This document shows positions 1 through 6,942 of a stretch of DNA of 17,000 bases, piece after piece. Location: positions 1-17,000 of the forward strand of contig SCKQ01000049.1 in assembly GCA_004124535.1 (NCBI GenBank). Direction: 5' to 3'. How positions within the stretch are numbered: position 1 is the stretch's first letter; every line of letters starts with the position of its first letter. The notes below the pieces were generated by a model. It saw nothing but the letters and a program-made list of their open reading frames with translations, was not told where the DNA came from and did not search any database. Made by a program: the position numbers and the translations under genes. This DNA is from Fidelibacterota bacterium (lineage in GTDB: Bacteria; Marinisomatota; Marinisomatia; Marinisomatales; TCS55).

Positions 1-2
1 CG

Positions 3-1160
3 CCAGGTTGGAATTGGGGTGGTAATGACAATTTGAATGAACAACCAGGGCTCGCACAATTAAGTAACAAATTACTCTATGCACCTGATGGCATTACATT
101 CGAAAGAGAAGCAAATGGAGATTTTCTTGGGCAATGCTGGATGGCGCTTCCACTTACTTCAACAATTTTAACAAGTTCAACAATTGGCACAAACAATTGG
201 ACACTTTTCTTAAATGCTGCAAACTTTAGTGGACCAACTGTTTACATGACTCCTGAAGGTTGGAATCGGATAACAAATGGGTATCCGCCGGCTAAAGGAA
301 GAGGTCTTGATGTATTATTTACGAACAGTATTTATCGACCACTTGCTGATGAAATTGGAAGTATCCAATCTTATGTATCTCAGTTTGATGGCCAAACATT
401 CATTCAAATACCCAAGATGAAGTATCCAGTTGATCAAAATGGACGGACAATTTTCCATCAAGATGTTAAGTTTTATTCCAGTAAAGCAATTTACGATGAC
501 ATTAATTCACACCTGCAAACTGGATCGCCGCTGACTTCGCGAGCACTAGATGAACAAGGTGCTATCACAACAAAACTTGGTTCAACGCATTTTGGATTTA
601 AACTAGGCGGTAAGGAAATACGGGGGCTCAAAAAAATTGTTGAAACTCAAACATTTAATGGAAATGCTTGGGGATTTAAATGGAATGATGAAAACTCATC
701 TGGAATCTTTCCCCAGTACTATCTTGATGCCGGTGATTATCAAACTGTTGTTCCAGCAGAAGATGTTCCGAAAGAGACTCGTTTTATAGATGGTAATAGA
801 GGCTGGCGACCAGCAGTCCAGACAAGGTCTTATGAACCACCTCCTACCGGCTGGCCAGAACCAGAAGGAGGCAAGACCTACACTGCCACATTAATAGATG
901 GCTCCATAATTACATATGGTTGGTATCGTTTTGTTGATCAGCCTGCTATTAAAAAACTCAAACTCAACTCCGATCAACAAGCAATACTACAATCAGTTGT
1001 CGAAGCCATTCATTCTATTGACTGGGGAGTATCTAATCCAGTGTTATCTCCTCCAACACATGGCTCCCTTATAGAAATTGATAATGCTTTAATCGTTACC
1101 CCGCCAGATGGGATGGGCATCGGATATGTGCCTGTGGCCCTAACTCAAAGTATGAAATAG
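3..1160 (+). CDS. C-terminal part of an unrecognised protein (5' end outside window)
   Basis: The frame is open from the left edge (first full codon at position 3) to a TAG at 1158-1160, about 385 residues. The first possible start inside the window is a TTG at 33, but coding sequence continues upstream of it (residues PGWNWGGNDN), so the true start probably lies outside. I recognise no family. The protein is rich in aromatic residues, Asn and Gly, has no membrane segment, and has a proline-rich stretch (YEPPPTGWPEPEGG) about two thirds along, possibly a linker between two folded parts. The composition suits an extracellular or periplasmic protein, or a phage or secreted structural protein, but that is inference. 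Codon use is AT-rich like the VTC cluster that follows. Confidence applies to the region being coding, not to any function. Confidence 0.7.
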   Translation, partial: PGWNWGGNDNLNEQPGLAQLSNKLLYAPDGITFEREANGDFLGQCWMALPLTSTILTSSTIGTNNWTLFLNAANFSGPTVYMTPEGWNRITNGYPPAKGRGLDVLFTNSIYRPLADEIGSIQSYVSQFDGQTFIQIPKMKYPVDQNGRTIFHQDVKFYSSKAIYDDINSHLQTGSPLTSRALDEQGAITTKLGSTHFGFKLGGKEIRGLKKIVETQTFNGNAWGFKWNDENSSGIFPQYYLDAGDYQTVVPAEDVPKETRFIDGNRGWRPAVQTRSYEPPPTGWPEPEGGKTYTATLIDGSIITYGWYRFVDQPAIKKLKLNSDQQAILQSVVEAIHSIDWGVSNPVLSPPTHGSLIEIDNALIVTPPDGMGIGYVPVALTQSMK

Positions 1161-1170
1161 TAGTTGAAAA

Positions 1171-1195
1171 CCGAATCTCTCTTATGGAGATACGG
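1171..1195 (+). terminator. Hairpin just after the first gene, terminator-like without a T tract
   Basis: CCG-A-ATCTC (1171-1179) pairs with GAGAT-A-CGG (1187-1195): eight base pairs, one A-A mismatch and a 7-nt loop, beginning 10 nt after the stop at 1160. No run of T follows, so it is not a canonical intrinsic terminator. It may mark the mRNA 3' end or protect it from exonucleases. Confidence 0.35.
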
Positions 1196-1299
1196 AACGA
1201 TGATAAGAGGCTCACACATTGTAAAGCTATTTTTTGTTTGTGGGTTTAATCGACGCCTATTCGCCCTCCAGCCAATTTAAAATAGAAGAAACTGAGTGA

Positions 1300-1316
1300 G
1301 GCTCATAACCCGAAGG
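1300..1316 (+). other. 17-nt fragment identical to an initiator tRNA anticodon arm
   Basis: GGCTCATAACCCGAAGG matches the anticodon loop (CTCATAA, anticodon CAT), the 3' anticodon stem and the start of the variable region of bacterial initiator tRNA-Met as I remember it. The flanks do not fold as a tRNA: there is no acceptor stem, D arm or GTTC T-loop, and the 5' anticodon-stem strand is mismatched. It is therefore a fragment, not a tRNA gene. Tyrosine recombinases often cross over in tRNA anticodon loops, so this could be an attachment-site remnant. Chance or an old insertion are alternatives. An AAGGG/CCCTT hairpin (1313-1317 with 1327-1331) overlaps its 3' end. Confidence 0.4.
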
Positions 1317-1437
1317 GTGGATTTTTCCCTTAAAACATATTTTATTTCAATTATGATGCGTTTCAGCTGGAGTGCATATGGAATAAAAGTGATGTTTCAG
1401 TAAATTCCAGGCAGATCAAGAAGATGGTACTATTTAA

Positions 1438-2067
1438 ATGATTAACCGTATCACACCACTGCTATTGTCACTTCCATTTGCAAAAGACTGGCTAACTACC
1501 AATGCGATCATAATTATGGTGTTCTTTTTTTGTAGTTGCGAAGATACTAAAACAGACAGTACTAATATTGTAGACTACGGTGTGGTGATAAATGAAATTA
1601 ATTATAATTCCTCGGATGGTTTTGATCCGGAAGATTGGGTAGAACTGCATAATCCAACGAATGAAACCATTGCTATTGGTCTGTGGGAGTTCAAGGATGA
1701 TAATGATGATCACGTTTTTACGCTTTCTGAAAATATCGTTCTGTCTCCAGGGCAATATCTGGTCTTATGTAAGGATGCAGATGTGTTCTCTGAATTATTT
1801 CCGAACGTATCCAAATTTGTTGGTGATCTTGGGTTTGGATTAAGTGCTAGCGGGGAACTGGTCAGATTGTTTGAATCTAACGGATTATTGATTGATGAGG
1901 TAGAATACGATGATGTTGTCCCATGGCCAATACTGGCCGATGGTAATGGACCGACTGTTGAATTGATTAATCCATCTCTAGACAACGCTTTGGGAGAGAA
2001 TTGGGCTGCTTCCGATGGCTATGGTACACCTGGTGCGGTAAACAGTGTTTACGTTGCTGATGAATAA
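1438..2067 (+). CDS. Lamin-tail-domain (LTD) putative lipoprotein
   Basis: A 209-residue protein. From about residue 48 it carries the start of a lamin tail domain (VVINEINYNSSDGFDPEDW, then VELHNPT), an immunoglobulin-like beta fold common in secreted bacterial proteins. The later LSPGQYLVL and the GENWAASDGYGTPGAVN ending are typical of bacterial LTD domains. The N-terminus has a hydrophobic stretch (residues 22-31, IIIMVFFF) before FCSC at 31-34. Cys34 could be lipidated, but the box is not canonical. The start is the first ATG; an internal ATG at residue 27 would leave too short a signal. In related clusters LTD is often fused or adjacent to a CotH kinase-like protein, which is missing here. 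The last 8 bases overlap the next gene (ATGAATAA), indicating translational coupling with the VTC gene. Confidence 0.8.
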   Translation: MINRITPLLLSLPFAKDWLTTNAIIIMVFFFCSCEDTKTDSTNIVDYGVVINEINYNSSDGFDPEDWVELHNPTNETIAIGLWEFKDDNDDHVFTLSENIVLSPGQYLVLCKDADVFSELFPNVSKFVGDLGFGLSASGELVRLFESNGLLIDEVEYDDVVPWPILADGNGPTVELINPSLDNALGENWAASDGYGTPGAVNSVYVADE

Positions 2068-2830
2068 AAACAAAAAATATCTGTTCCAATATTTACTAAA
2101 TGACCTTCAGACGGTCTCCTTAGAAGAATTGGATAATGTTAAACTTCTTGACCGTCAGGACACAAAATTTGTATTCAATCAGATTCATTTACCTCTGATT
2201 TTGGATAAAATAAAACCGTTTTACAAAATATTAGAGATTAATAATGACCGGGTATTTACCTATGACAACACCTATTTTGATACAGATGATTTCCTTTTTT
2301 ATAACCAGCATCATAATGGAAATAAGAAGCGGTTTAAAATCCGATCAAGAAAATACAGTAGTAGTAATCAATCATTCTTTGAAATAAAAATTAAAAATAA
2401 TAAAGATCGGACAGTAAAAAAGCGACTTCCGATTGATGGAATAAATAAGTATCTTGGTGAACAGGAAAAAGATTTGGTGTCTGAAATAATTGGCCTTCCA
2501 CCAAATCAAATTACACCAAAACTAAGCGTACAATTTTCGCGTATTACATTGACCGATAACAGTTTTAATGAACGCCTGACCATTGACACCAACATTTCCG
2601 CAAAAAATGGACCCGGTAGTAAAATTTTTGATCAACTGGTTATCTCAGAAATCAAACAAAAAAAGTACGATCCAAAATCAGATTTTATTCAGATTTTACG
2701 TACTTTGAAAATCCAAGAAATGAGGTTTAGTAAATATTGTATGGGCATGCTGCACGTTAATAAGGAAATTAAATACAACCGCTTTAAACCAAAATTATTG
2801 CGAATAAATAAGATTCTGACTCAAGCGTAA
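2060..2830 (+). CDS. VTC-domain protein (polyphosphate polymerase-like, triphosphate tunnel fold)
   Basis: A 256-residue soluble protein with the ordered charged motifs of VTC-domain proteins: RQDTKF (32-37), YFDT (72-75), KKRFKIRSRKY (89-99), FFEIKIKN (106-113), a KKR cluster (120-122) and SEIKQKK (196-202). In yeast Vtc4 equivalent basic residues and glutamates line a tunnel that binds triphosphate and metal and polymerises ATP-derived phosphate. Most of these positions look conserved here, so catalysis is plausible, but many bacterial homologues are untested. I chose ATG 2060, which overlaps the upstream stop as ATGAATAA; a GTG at 2045 would add five residues. It sits 15 nt before the DUF4956 gene, a very common pairing. 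Proposed role: cytosolic synthesis of polyphosphate or a related polymer for a membrane partner. Family assignment is firm; substrate is inferred. Confidence 0.85.
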   Translation: MNKNKKYLFQYLLNDLQTVSLEELDNVKLLDRQDTKFVFNQIHLPLILDKIKPFYKILEINNDRVFTYDNTYFDTDDFLFYNQHHNGNKKRFKIRSRKYSSSNQSFFEIKIKNNKDRTVKKRLPIDGINKYLGEQEKDLVSEIIGLPPNQITPKLSVQFSRITLTDNSFNERLTIDTNISAKNGPGSKIFDQLVISEIKQKKYDPKSDFIQILRTLKIQEMRFSKYCMGMLHVNKEIKYNRFKPKLLRINKILTQA

Positions 2831-2845
2831 ATAAAAGGAAAAATA

Positions 2846-3427
2846 ATGGAATTATCATCTGAATTATTGAATTTAATCATCCGCTTTGGATTTAACCTGT
2901 CTATTGCCTTTATCATTATAAAACTAATTTATCAACGTAATCATACCGATAATTTAGATTTTGTGTTTACCTATTTTATGTTCAATTCCCTCATTTTCTT
3001 TTTCGCCTTTCTTTTGGGCAGCATTACCATCAATATTGGTTTCGCATTCGGACTGTTTGCTGTTTTTGCCATTCTCCGTTACAGGACGGATCCCATTCCC
3101 ATCAAGGAAATGACCTACCTGTTTATCGTAATCACCATCGGGGTCATCAACGCCATAAGCGATACGGAAGTCTCCTATGGCGCAGTGATATTTACGAATA
3201 TTGCATTGGTTGGATTAACCTATTTCCTTGAAACACATTGGCAAAAGAATTCGCTGGTTCGTATTACAATAGAATATGAGAAGATTGAAAATATTAAACC
3301 GGAAAATCATGACACATTACTTGCGGATTTAAAAGAGAGAACCGGCTTAAATATTCAAAGTTTCGAATTCCGTGGAATGAACTTTCTAAGGGATACAGCC
3401 CGAATCATGATTTATTACAAAGATTAA
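2846..3427 (+). CDS. DUF4956 family inner-membrane protein
   Basis: A 193-residue integral membrane protein. Hydrophobic segments lie at about 9-29, 37-60, 63-78, 88-104 and 110-127, followed by a soluble tail of about 65 residues (RITIEYEKIENIKPENHDTL onward). The polar RYRTDPIPIKEMTY (78-91) between membrane segments, following GFAFGLFAVFAIL, is the hallmark I associate with DUF4956. A possible ribosome site (AAAAGGAA) precedes the ATG. The VTC gene ends 15 nt upstream, and this partner is usual for the family. By analogy with eukaryotic VTC complexes, where small membrane subunits pair with a cytosolic polymerase domain, it may anchor the polymerase and pass product across the membrane. 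That is inference; DUF4956 has no established activity known to me. The length appears full. Confidence 0.85.
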   Translation: MELSSELLNLIIRFGFNLSIAFIIIKLIYQRNHTDNLDFVFTYFMFNSLIFFFAFLLGSITINIGFAFGLFAVFAILRYRTDPIPIKEMTYLFIVITIGVINAISDTEVSYGAVIFTNIALVGLTYFLETHWQKNSLVRITIEYEKIENIKPENHDTLLADLKERTGLNIQSFEFRGMNFLRDTARIMIYYKD

Positions 3428-3494
3428 AAAAAGGACGAATAAACAAATATCCATCCTTCAGTATGATATACTTGAAGTTACTTGATGAAGTAAG

Positions 3495-4136
3495 GTGCAT
3501 AAGACTGCAAGATTACATATAGGGTATTGGCTCTTTTTCCTTTTTATTCAATGTTCTTACGGATTAAACGATAATGAATCTTGGACCAGTATTGGATTCG
3601 AAAAGAAACTACCTTATAAGCTCGAGCTGGAATTTGAACAGGAACTAAGATTAAATAATAAGCTATCAACTTTTAAACAAACCTTCTCAGAAGTTTCTAT
3701 TTCATATAAGGTTTTCGATGGCCTGAAAATTCAGATTCCATACCGCTACGCCATATTTGAAGATAAAATTAAACAACGGTTCAGTTTTGGCGGATCATAT
3801 AAATACAAATTCAAACCTGTCAGCCTGAAGTACCGTACAAAGTTCCAAAGGACCTACGAGGATGGAGAAATCCCTGAGAATATGATCAGAAATAAATTTA
3901 CAATTGAGTATAAATTAAGTAAAAAAATTGAACCCTATGTTTCTGGTGAATTGCTCCATCTTTACAATACAGATCATAATCAGCTTGATGAGTATAGAGT
4001 TTCATTTGGTGTTGCCGTTGACCTTCCGCGAAAGAAGTCAATTAAGATTTTCTACACGTATAAAAAAGAGGACATCACCAAATCGAGTCCGGATGAAATC
4101 AATGTGTTTGGTTTGGCCTATAGTTTTAAATGGTGA
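3495..4136 (+). CDS. DUF2490-like outer-membrane beta-barrel protein
   Basis: A 213-residue protein with an N-terminal hydrophobic signal (GYWLFFLFIQCSYG, about residues 10-23), then alternating hydrophobic and charged strands: KLELEFEQELRLN, EVSISYKVFDGLKIQIPYRY, FSFGGSYKYKFKPVSLKYRTKFQR, and finally INVFGLAYSFKW. A terminal strand ending in an aromatic residue is the usual outer-membrane assembly signal. The layout (W near the mature start, paired amphipathic strands, about 190 mature residues) fits DUF2490. The GTG at 3495 is the only early start: an in-frame TGA lies at 3486-3488 and no ATG follows soon. The ribosome site is weak. It is the last gene of the LTD-VTC-DUF4956 cluster and would provide the outer-membrane component. 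Barrel nature is well supported; family name less so. Confidence 0.7.
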   Translation: MHKTARLHIGYWLFFLFIQCSYGLNDNESWTSIGFEKKLPYKLELEFEQELRLNNKLSTFKQTFSEVSISYKVFDGLKIQIPYRYAIFEDKIKQRFSFGGSYKYKFKPVSLKYRTKFQRTYEDGEIPENMIRNKFTIEYKLSKKIEPYVSGELLHLYNTDHNQLDEYRVSFGVAVDLPRKKSIKIFYTYKKEDITKSSPDEINVFGLAYSFKW

Positions 4137-4149
4137 TCGCAAAACTCTT

Positions 4150-4167
4150 AAAGGAAAAAATCCCTTT
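4150..4167 (+). terminator. Possible upstream half of a tandem terminator
   Basis: AAAGG (4150-4154) can pair with CCTTT (4163-4167) across an 8-nt A-rich loop, followed by TT. It is short and A/T-rich, hence weak, but it lies 13 nt after the DUF2490 stop and just before a stronger terminator. Confidence 0.3.
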
Positions 4168-4186
4168 TTGGACCCATCTTTTTCAA

Positions 4187-4210
4187 CCGTTCTAATGAGC
4201 GGGGTTTTTT
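4187..4210 (+). terminator. Rho-independent terminator of the LTD-VTC-DUF4956-DUF2490 cluster
   Basis: CCGTTC (4187-4192) pairs with GAGCGG (4197-4202) around the loop TAAT: six pairs, one of them T-G. GG and six T follow (4205-4210). It sits 50 nt after the DUF2490 stop and separates this cluster from the amidohydrolase gene. Confidence 0.75.
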
Positions 4211-4301
4211 GTTCATTCTACCGGGTAAGTGTTCTTTCTTTTTTCCAATAGCCTATGATAATTTTCTGTAAGTTTTTTTAGTATATCATGGGAATGAGCT
4301 G

Positions 4302-5747
4302 ATGATAAAAAAGAGCCAAACACCTCCGCCACTGCGGGTACCAATTCCCTTCACCCACGGATGCAATGGGGAGTATGTACCCCCGCGCCCTCCCAACTGG
4401 ATAAATGGGCTACGAAGTATTACTGGCGTTTAGCGGGCGAGCGCGCACGTAAACTCGGTTTAACCCGTCGCCAGTTTATTGCACGCGCAAGTGGGAGCGC
4501 GTTGGCCCTTTGGGTCATGAATATGACCTACGGGTGTGTAGGGGGGGCTCTTCACTAGTGATAAGGAGTCCACCATTGATGATGAGAAAGCCTGTGTAGA
4601 GCTTTCCGGAGACGAGTTCATTTTTGATATACAGACTCACCATGTTAACCCCGATGGATTATGGCGGCAAAACACACCGGGATGGACCTGGTTTCTGCAG
4701 TCGTTGCCCCAAAGCTATTGCGGTGAACCCGACCTGGTGGATTGTTTCAGCATGAAAAATTATTTGCGCGAAATGTTCGTGAACAGCGAAACAACCATAG
4801 CTGTACTTTCGGCACTCCCGGCCGAACCCTACCTAAATCCGCTGGTAGCGGAAGAAGCGGCCCAGACACGAGAGATCTTTGATAGTTTGTCCGATTCAAA
4901 CCGACTCCTGCTCCATGGTCTGGTAATGCCGGATCTGGGTATCACTCAACTCGAGGGCATGCAGGGCTTGGTTGAAGAGCAAAATATTACGGCGTGGAAA
5001 ATCTATACCCCTTATGGCGGCTGGCGGCTGGATGATGAGACAGTTGGTATCCCATTTATCGAAAAAGCCCGCAGCCTCGGGGTAAACGTAATATGTGCTC
5101 ACAAGGGGTTCCCTCTTACGGGTTTTGACCCAGCTTTTGCTGCACCTGATGATATCGGGGTCGTCGCCGCGGCGTATCCCGATGTGAAGTTTATTGTGTA
5201 TCACTCCGCATTTGAGTCTGATATCATCGAAGGAGAATACAACCCGAACAATCCCCAGGGTGTTGATCGTCTCATCAAAACACTCCAAGACAACAGTATT
5301 TCACCCGACAGTAATGTTTACGCGGAGCTGGGCAGTACCTGGCGCTTTTTGATGACCAGCCCCACCCAGGCTGCCCACGTAATCGGCAAACTGCTGAAAT
5401 ATGTGGGAGAAAATCATGTGGTCTGGGGCACGGACTCCATCTGGTATGGGACACCGCAAGACCAGATTACCGCTTTTCGCGCCTTCCAGATATCTGCAGA
5501 GTTCCAGGAAACCTACGGTTACCCGGCTATGACGTCTGAGATCAGGGAGAAGGTTTTTGGCCTGAACGCAGCTGATGCTTATGGAGTGGATGTGAATGAA
5601 ATCCGCTGTGGCATCACAGAAGATGACATCGCCCAATTGCAGGCTAGCTTAGACGGGGAAGTACTGCCTACATGGCGTGAATATGGTCCCCAGACGCAAC
5701 GAGAGTTTTTTGCATTTTTAAAGGGTCGAGGTGGTATGCCAGGTTAG
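4302..5747 (+). pseudogene. Tat-exported metal-dependent amidohydrolase, interrupted by two one-base frameshifts
   Basis: Three consecutive frames form one protein. Segment 1 starts at ATG 4302 (MIKKSQTPPPLRVPIPFTHG, then CNGEYVPP). The frame shifts at the C run 4380-4384, which appears one base short. Segment 2 (APSQLDKWATKYYWRLAGER, then the twin-arginine motif TRRQFIARASG, a hydrophobic stretch and YGC) runs to the G run 4541-4547, which appears one base long. Segment 3 carries the enzyme domain to 5747: FDIQTHHVN, KIYTPYGGW, CAHKGFP, YHSAFES and WGTDS. The His and Asp residues in these motifs are placed like the metal ligands of amidohydrolase-2-type barrels. The repaired product is about 481 residues. 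YGC after the Tat motif could be a lipidation site. The gene is more GC-rich than its upstream neighbours, consistent with transfer. It is either a recent pseudogene or two homopolymer errors in the assembly. Substrate unknown. Confidence 0.8.
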
Positions 5748-5795
5748 TCCTCCGCTTTAAATGGTAGATCATCAGTCGAGCTCGTAACCCTTAAA

Positions 5796-6680
5796 TTAAT
5801 TCTCACCCCGGACACCCCAACCCAGTTTGGTCCGCAAGGTATTAAAATAATTCGAATCCGTGAAATTCACCATGTTGATTTCGAATGAAGCTTTCTGAAT
5901 CATAACTTTTGCAGTTGATTTAAGGTATTCATTTACCTGGCCATCGATAGCCAGAGCCATATCCTGCCCACCATTTTCAGGAAATGAAATTTTCAGGACT
6001 TGATCATCAGGAAAAACAATAGGCCGCAAGGTCAGCGTATGGGGACAGATAGGTGTGACCACCATTGAACCAAATGTTGGTATCACGATGGGTCCACCGG
6101 AAGCCAAGGAATAGGCAGTGGATCCTGTCGGTGTAGCTACAATCAAACCATCCGCTTTGTATTTAGCGACAAAATCATCATTCGCCAATAACTCACAGGT
6201 AAGCAGGCGGTGAGATTTCCCCCGGTCCACTACAATATCATTCAGGGCATGAAATGTGTGCGGTTCGTTGCCATTGTTCACAACACATTTTATAACCATG
6301 CGCTTTTGAATATTGAAATCACCTGCGGCTACTGCGTCCAGGCGCGTGAACATGTCTTCCAGAATCACTTCTGCCAGGAATCCCAATTCACCCAGGTGAA
6401 TACCCAAAATAGGCGTACTGCGATCACCGACAGCTCGAGCCAATGAAAGAATTGTTCCGTCACCGCCGAGGGTCATAATGAAATCCAGCTTTGCAAAATC
6501 ATCGGCACTTTCTATAAGCTGAGAATCAAGATCAAGATCTTTCAGCTGGGACTCAATTCTGGTGGTGATGTATAAATCAAGGCCCTTATCCTTGGCCCAG
6601 GATACAATATCAGGCAATACCTTCCAGAATGCAGGCTTATCCGTATTGGCCCAAATGCCAAAACTGGTTGGCTTATTCAA
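5796..6680 (-). CDS. nadK: NAD kinase
   Basis: A 294-residue NAD kinase, which phosphorylates NAD to NADP using ATP or polyphosphate in the cytosol. It shows the nucleotide-binding GGDGT (72-76), the ALND segment (N147, D148) standing for the NE/D motif, and the glycine-rich DGLIVATPTGSTAYSLASGG (177-196), all in order and at family spacing. The start is a TTG at 6680: GGAGG lies 7 nt upstream, the protein then begins just ahead of FGIWANTDKP as family members do, and no in-frame ATG is better placed. It overlaps the xseB stop by 4 nt (TTGA), so translation is probably coupled. Last gene of the HU-to-nadK operon; it converges on the amidohydrolase gene with only 48 bp between and no clear terminator. 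Confidence 0.95.
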   Translation of the reverse strand: MNKPTSFGIWANTDKPAFWKVLPDIVSWAKDKGLDLYITTRIESQLKDLDLDSQLIESADDFAKLDFIMTLGGDGTILSLARAVGDRSTPILGIHLGELGFLAEVILEDMFTRLDAVAAGDFNIQKRMVIKCVVNNGNEPHTFHALNDIVVDRGKSHRLLTCELLANDDFVAKYKADGLIVATPTGSTAYSLASGGPIVIPTFGSMVVTPICPHTLTLRPIVFPDDQVLKISFPENGGQDMALAIDGQVNEYLKSTAKVMIQKASFEINMVNFTDSNYFNTLRTKLGWGVRGEN

Positions 6681-6907
6681 TCCATATCCTCCAGGGACAA
6701 ATCGCCTTCAGAATCCTTCAGCAATAGTTGAATCTTTTGTTCGGCAGCTTCAAGTCTTGTTCGGCACGTTTCAGTTAGTGTAATCCCCTCTTCAAAAAGA
6801 GTCATGCTCTCTTCCAGTGATAGATCACCCGACTCCAGCTTGGAGACAATTTCCTCAAGACGCTTGAATGCTTCCTCAAATTGGATTGGTTTATCTTTTT
6901 TCGCCAT
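6677..6907 (-). CDS. xseB: Exodeoxyribonuclease VII small subunit
   Basis: A 76-residue protein, normal length for XseB. It matches the family core: FEEAFKRLEEIVSKLESGDL at 10-29, SLEESMTLFEEG, then a second helix ending in an acidic tail (EGDLSLEDMD). XseB is a helical hairpin; several copies bind each XseA and are needed for its activity in degrading single-stranded DNA. The ATG at 6907 has no strong ribosome site. It lies 35 nt after xseA and overlaps nadK by 4 nt. Confidence 0.95.
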   Translation of the reverse strand: MAKKDKPIQFEEAFKRLEEIVSKLESGDLSLEESMTLFEEGITLTETCRTRLEAAEQKIQLLLKDSEGDLSLEDMD

Positions 6908-6942
6908 AATCTAATATTACAAAGACTAGATGGTTCGAGGTT

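Larger units (their letters stand above)
1161..1437. other. 277-bp intergenic gap
   Basis: Apart from the hairpin at 1171-1195 and the tRNA-like block at 1300-1316, I see only AT-rich sequence. No ORF of useful length, no complete RNA gene and no convincing promoter pair is visible. Any promoter for the following four-gene cluster should lie here. Confidence 0.5.

Noticed and set aside
1271..1345. Complete tRNA-fMet gene
   Set aside because: Only the anticodon arm matches. No acceptor pairing, D arm or T-loop GTTC sequence can be found at the right distances.
1492..1985. - strand ORFs opposite the LTD gene
   Set aside because: No recognisable motif; the + strand frame encodes a lamin tail domain and overlaps the VTC start in a coupled way.
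4361..4558. Independent 65-residue gene with a twin-arginine motif
   Set aside because: It has no mature domain. Frame 0 before it and frame 0 after it join it smoothly into one amidohydrolase, so it is the middle segment of a frameshifted gene.
5748..5795. Bidirectional terminator between the amidohydrolase and nadK genes
   Set aside because: Only a short CGAGCTCG palindrome is present, with no stem of useful length or T tract on either strand.
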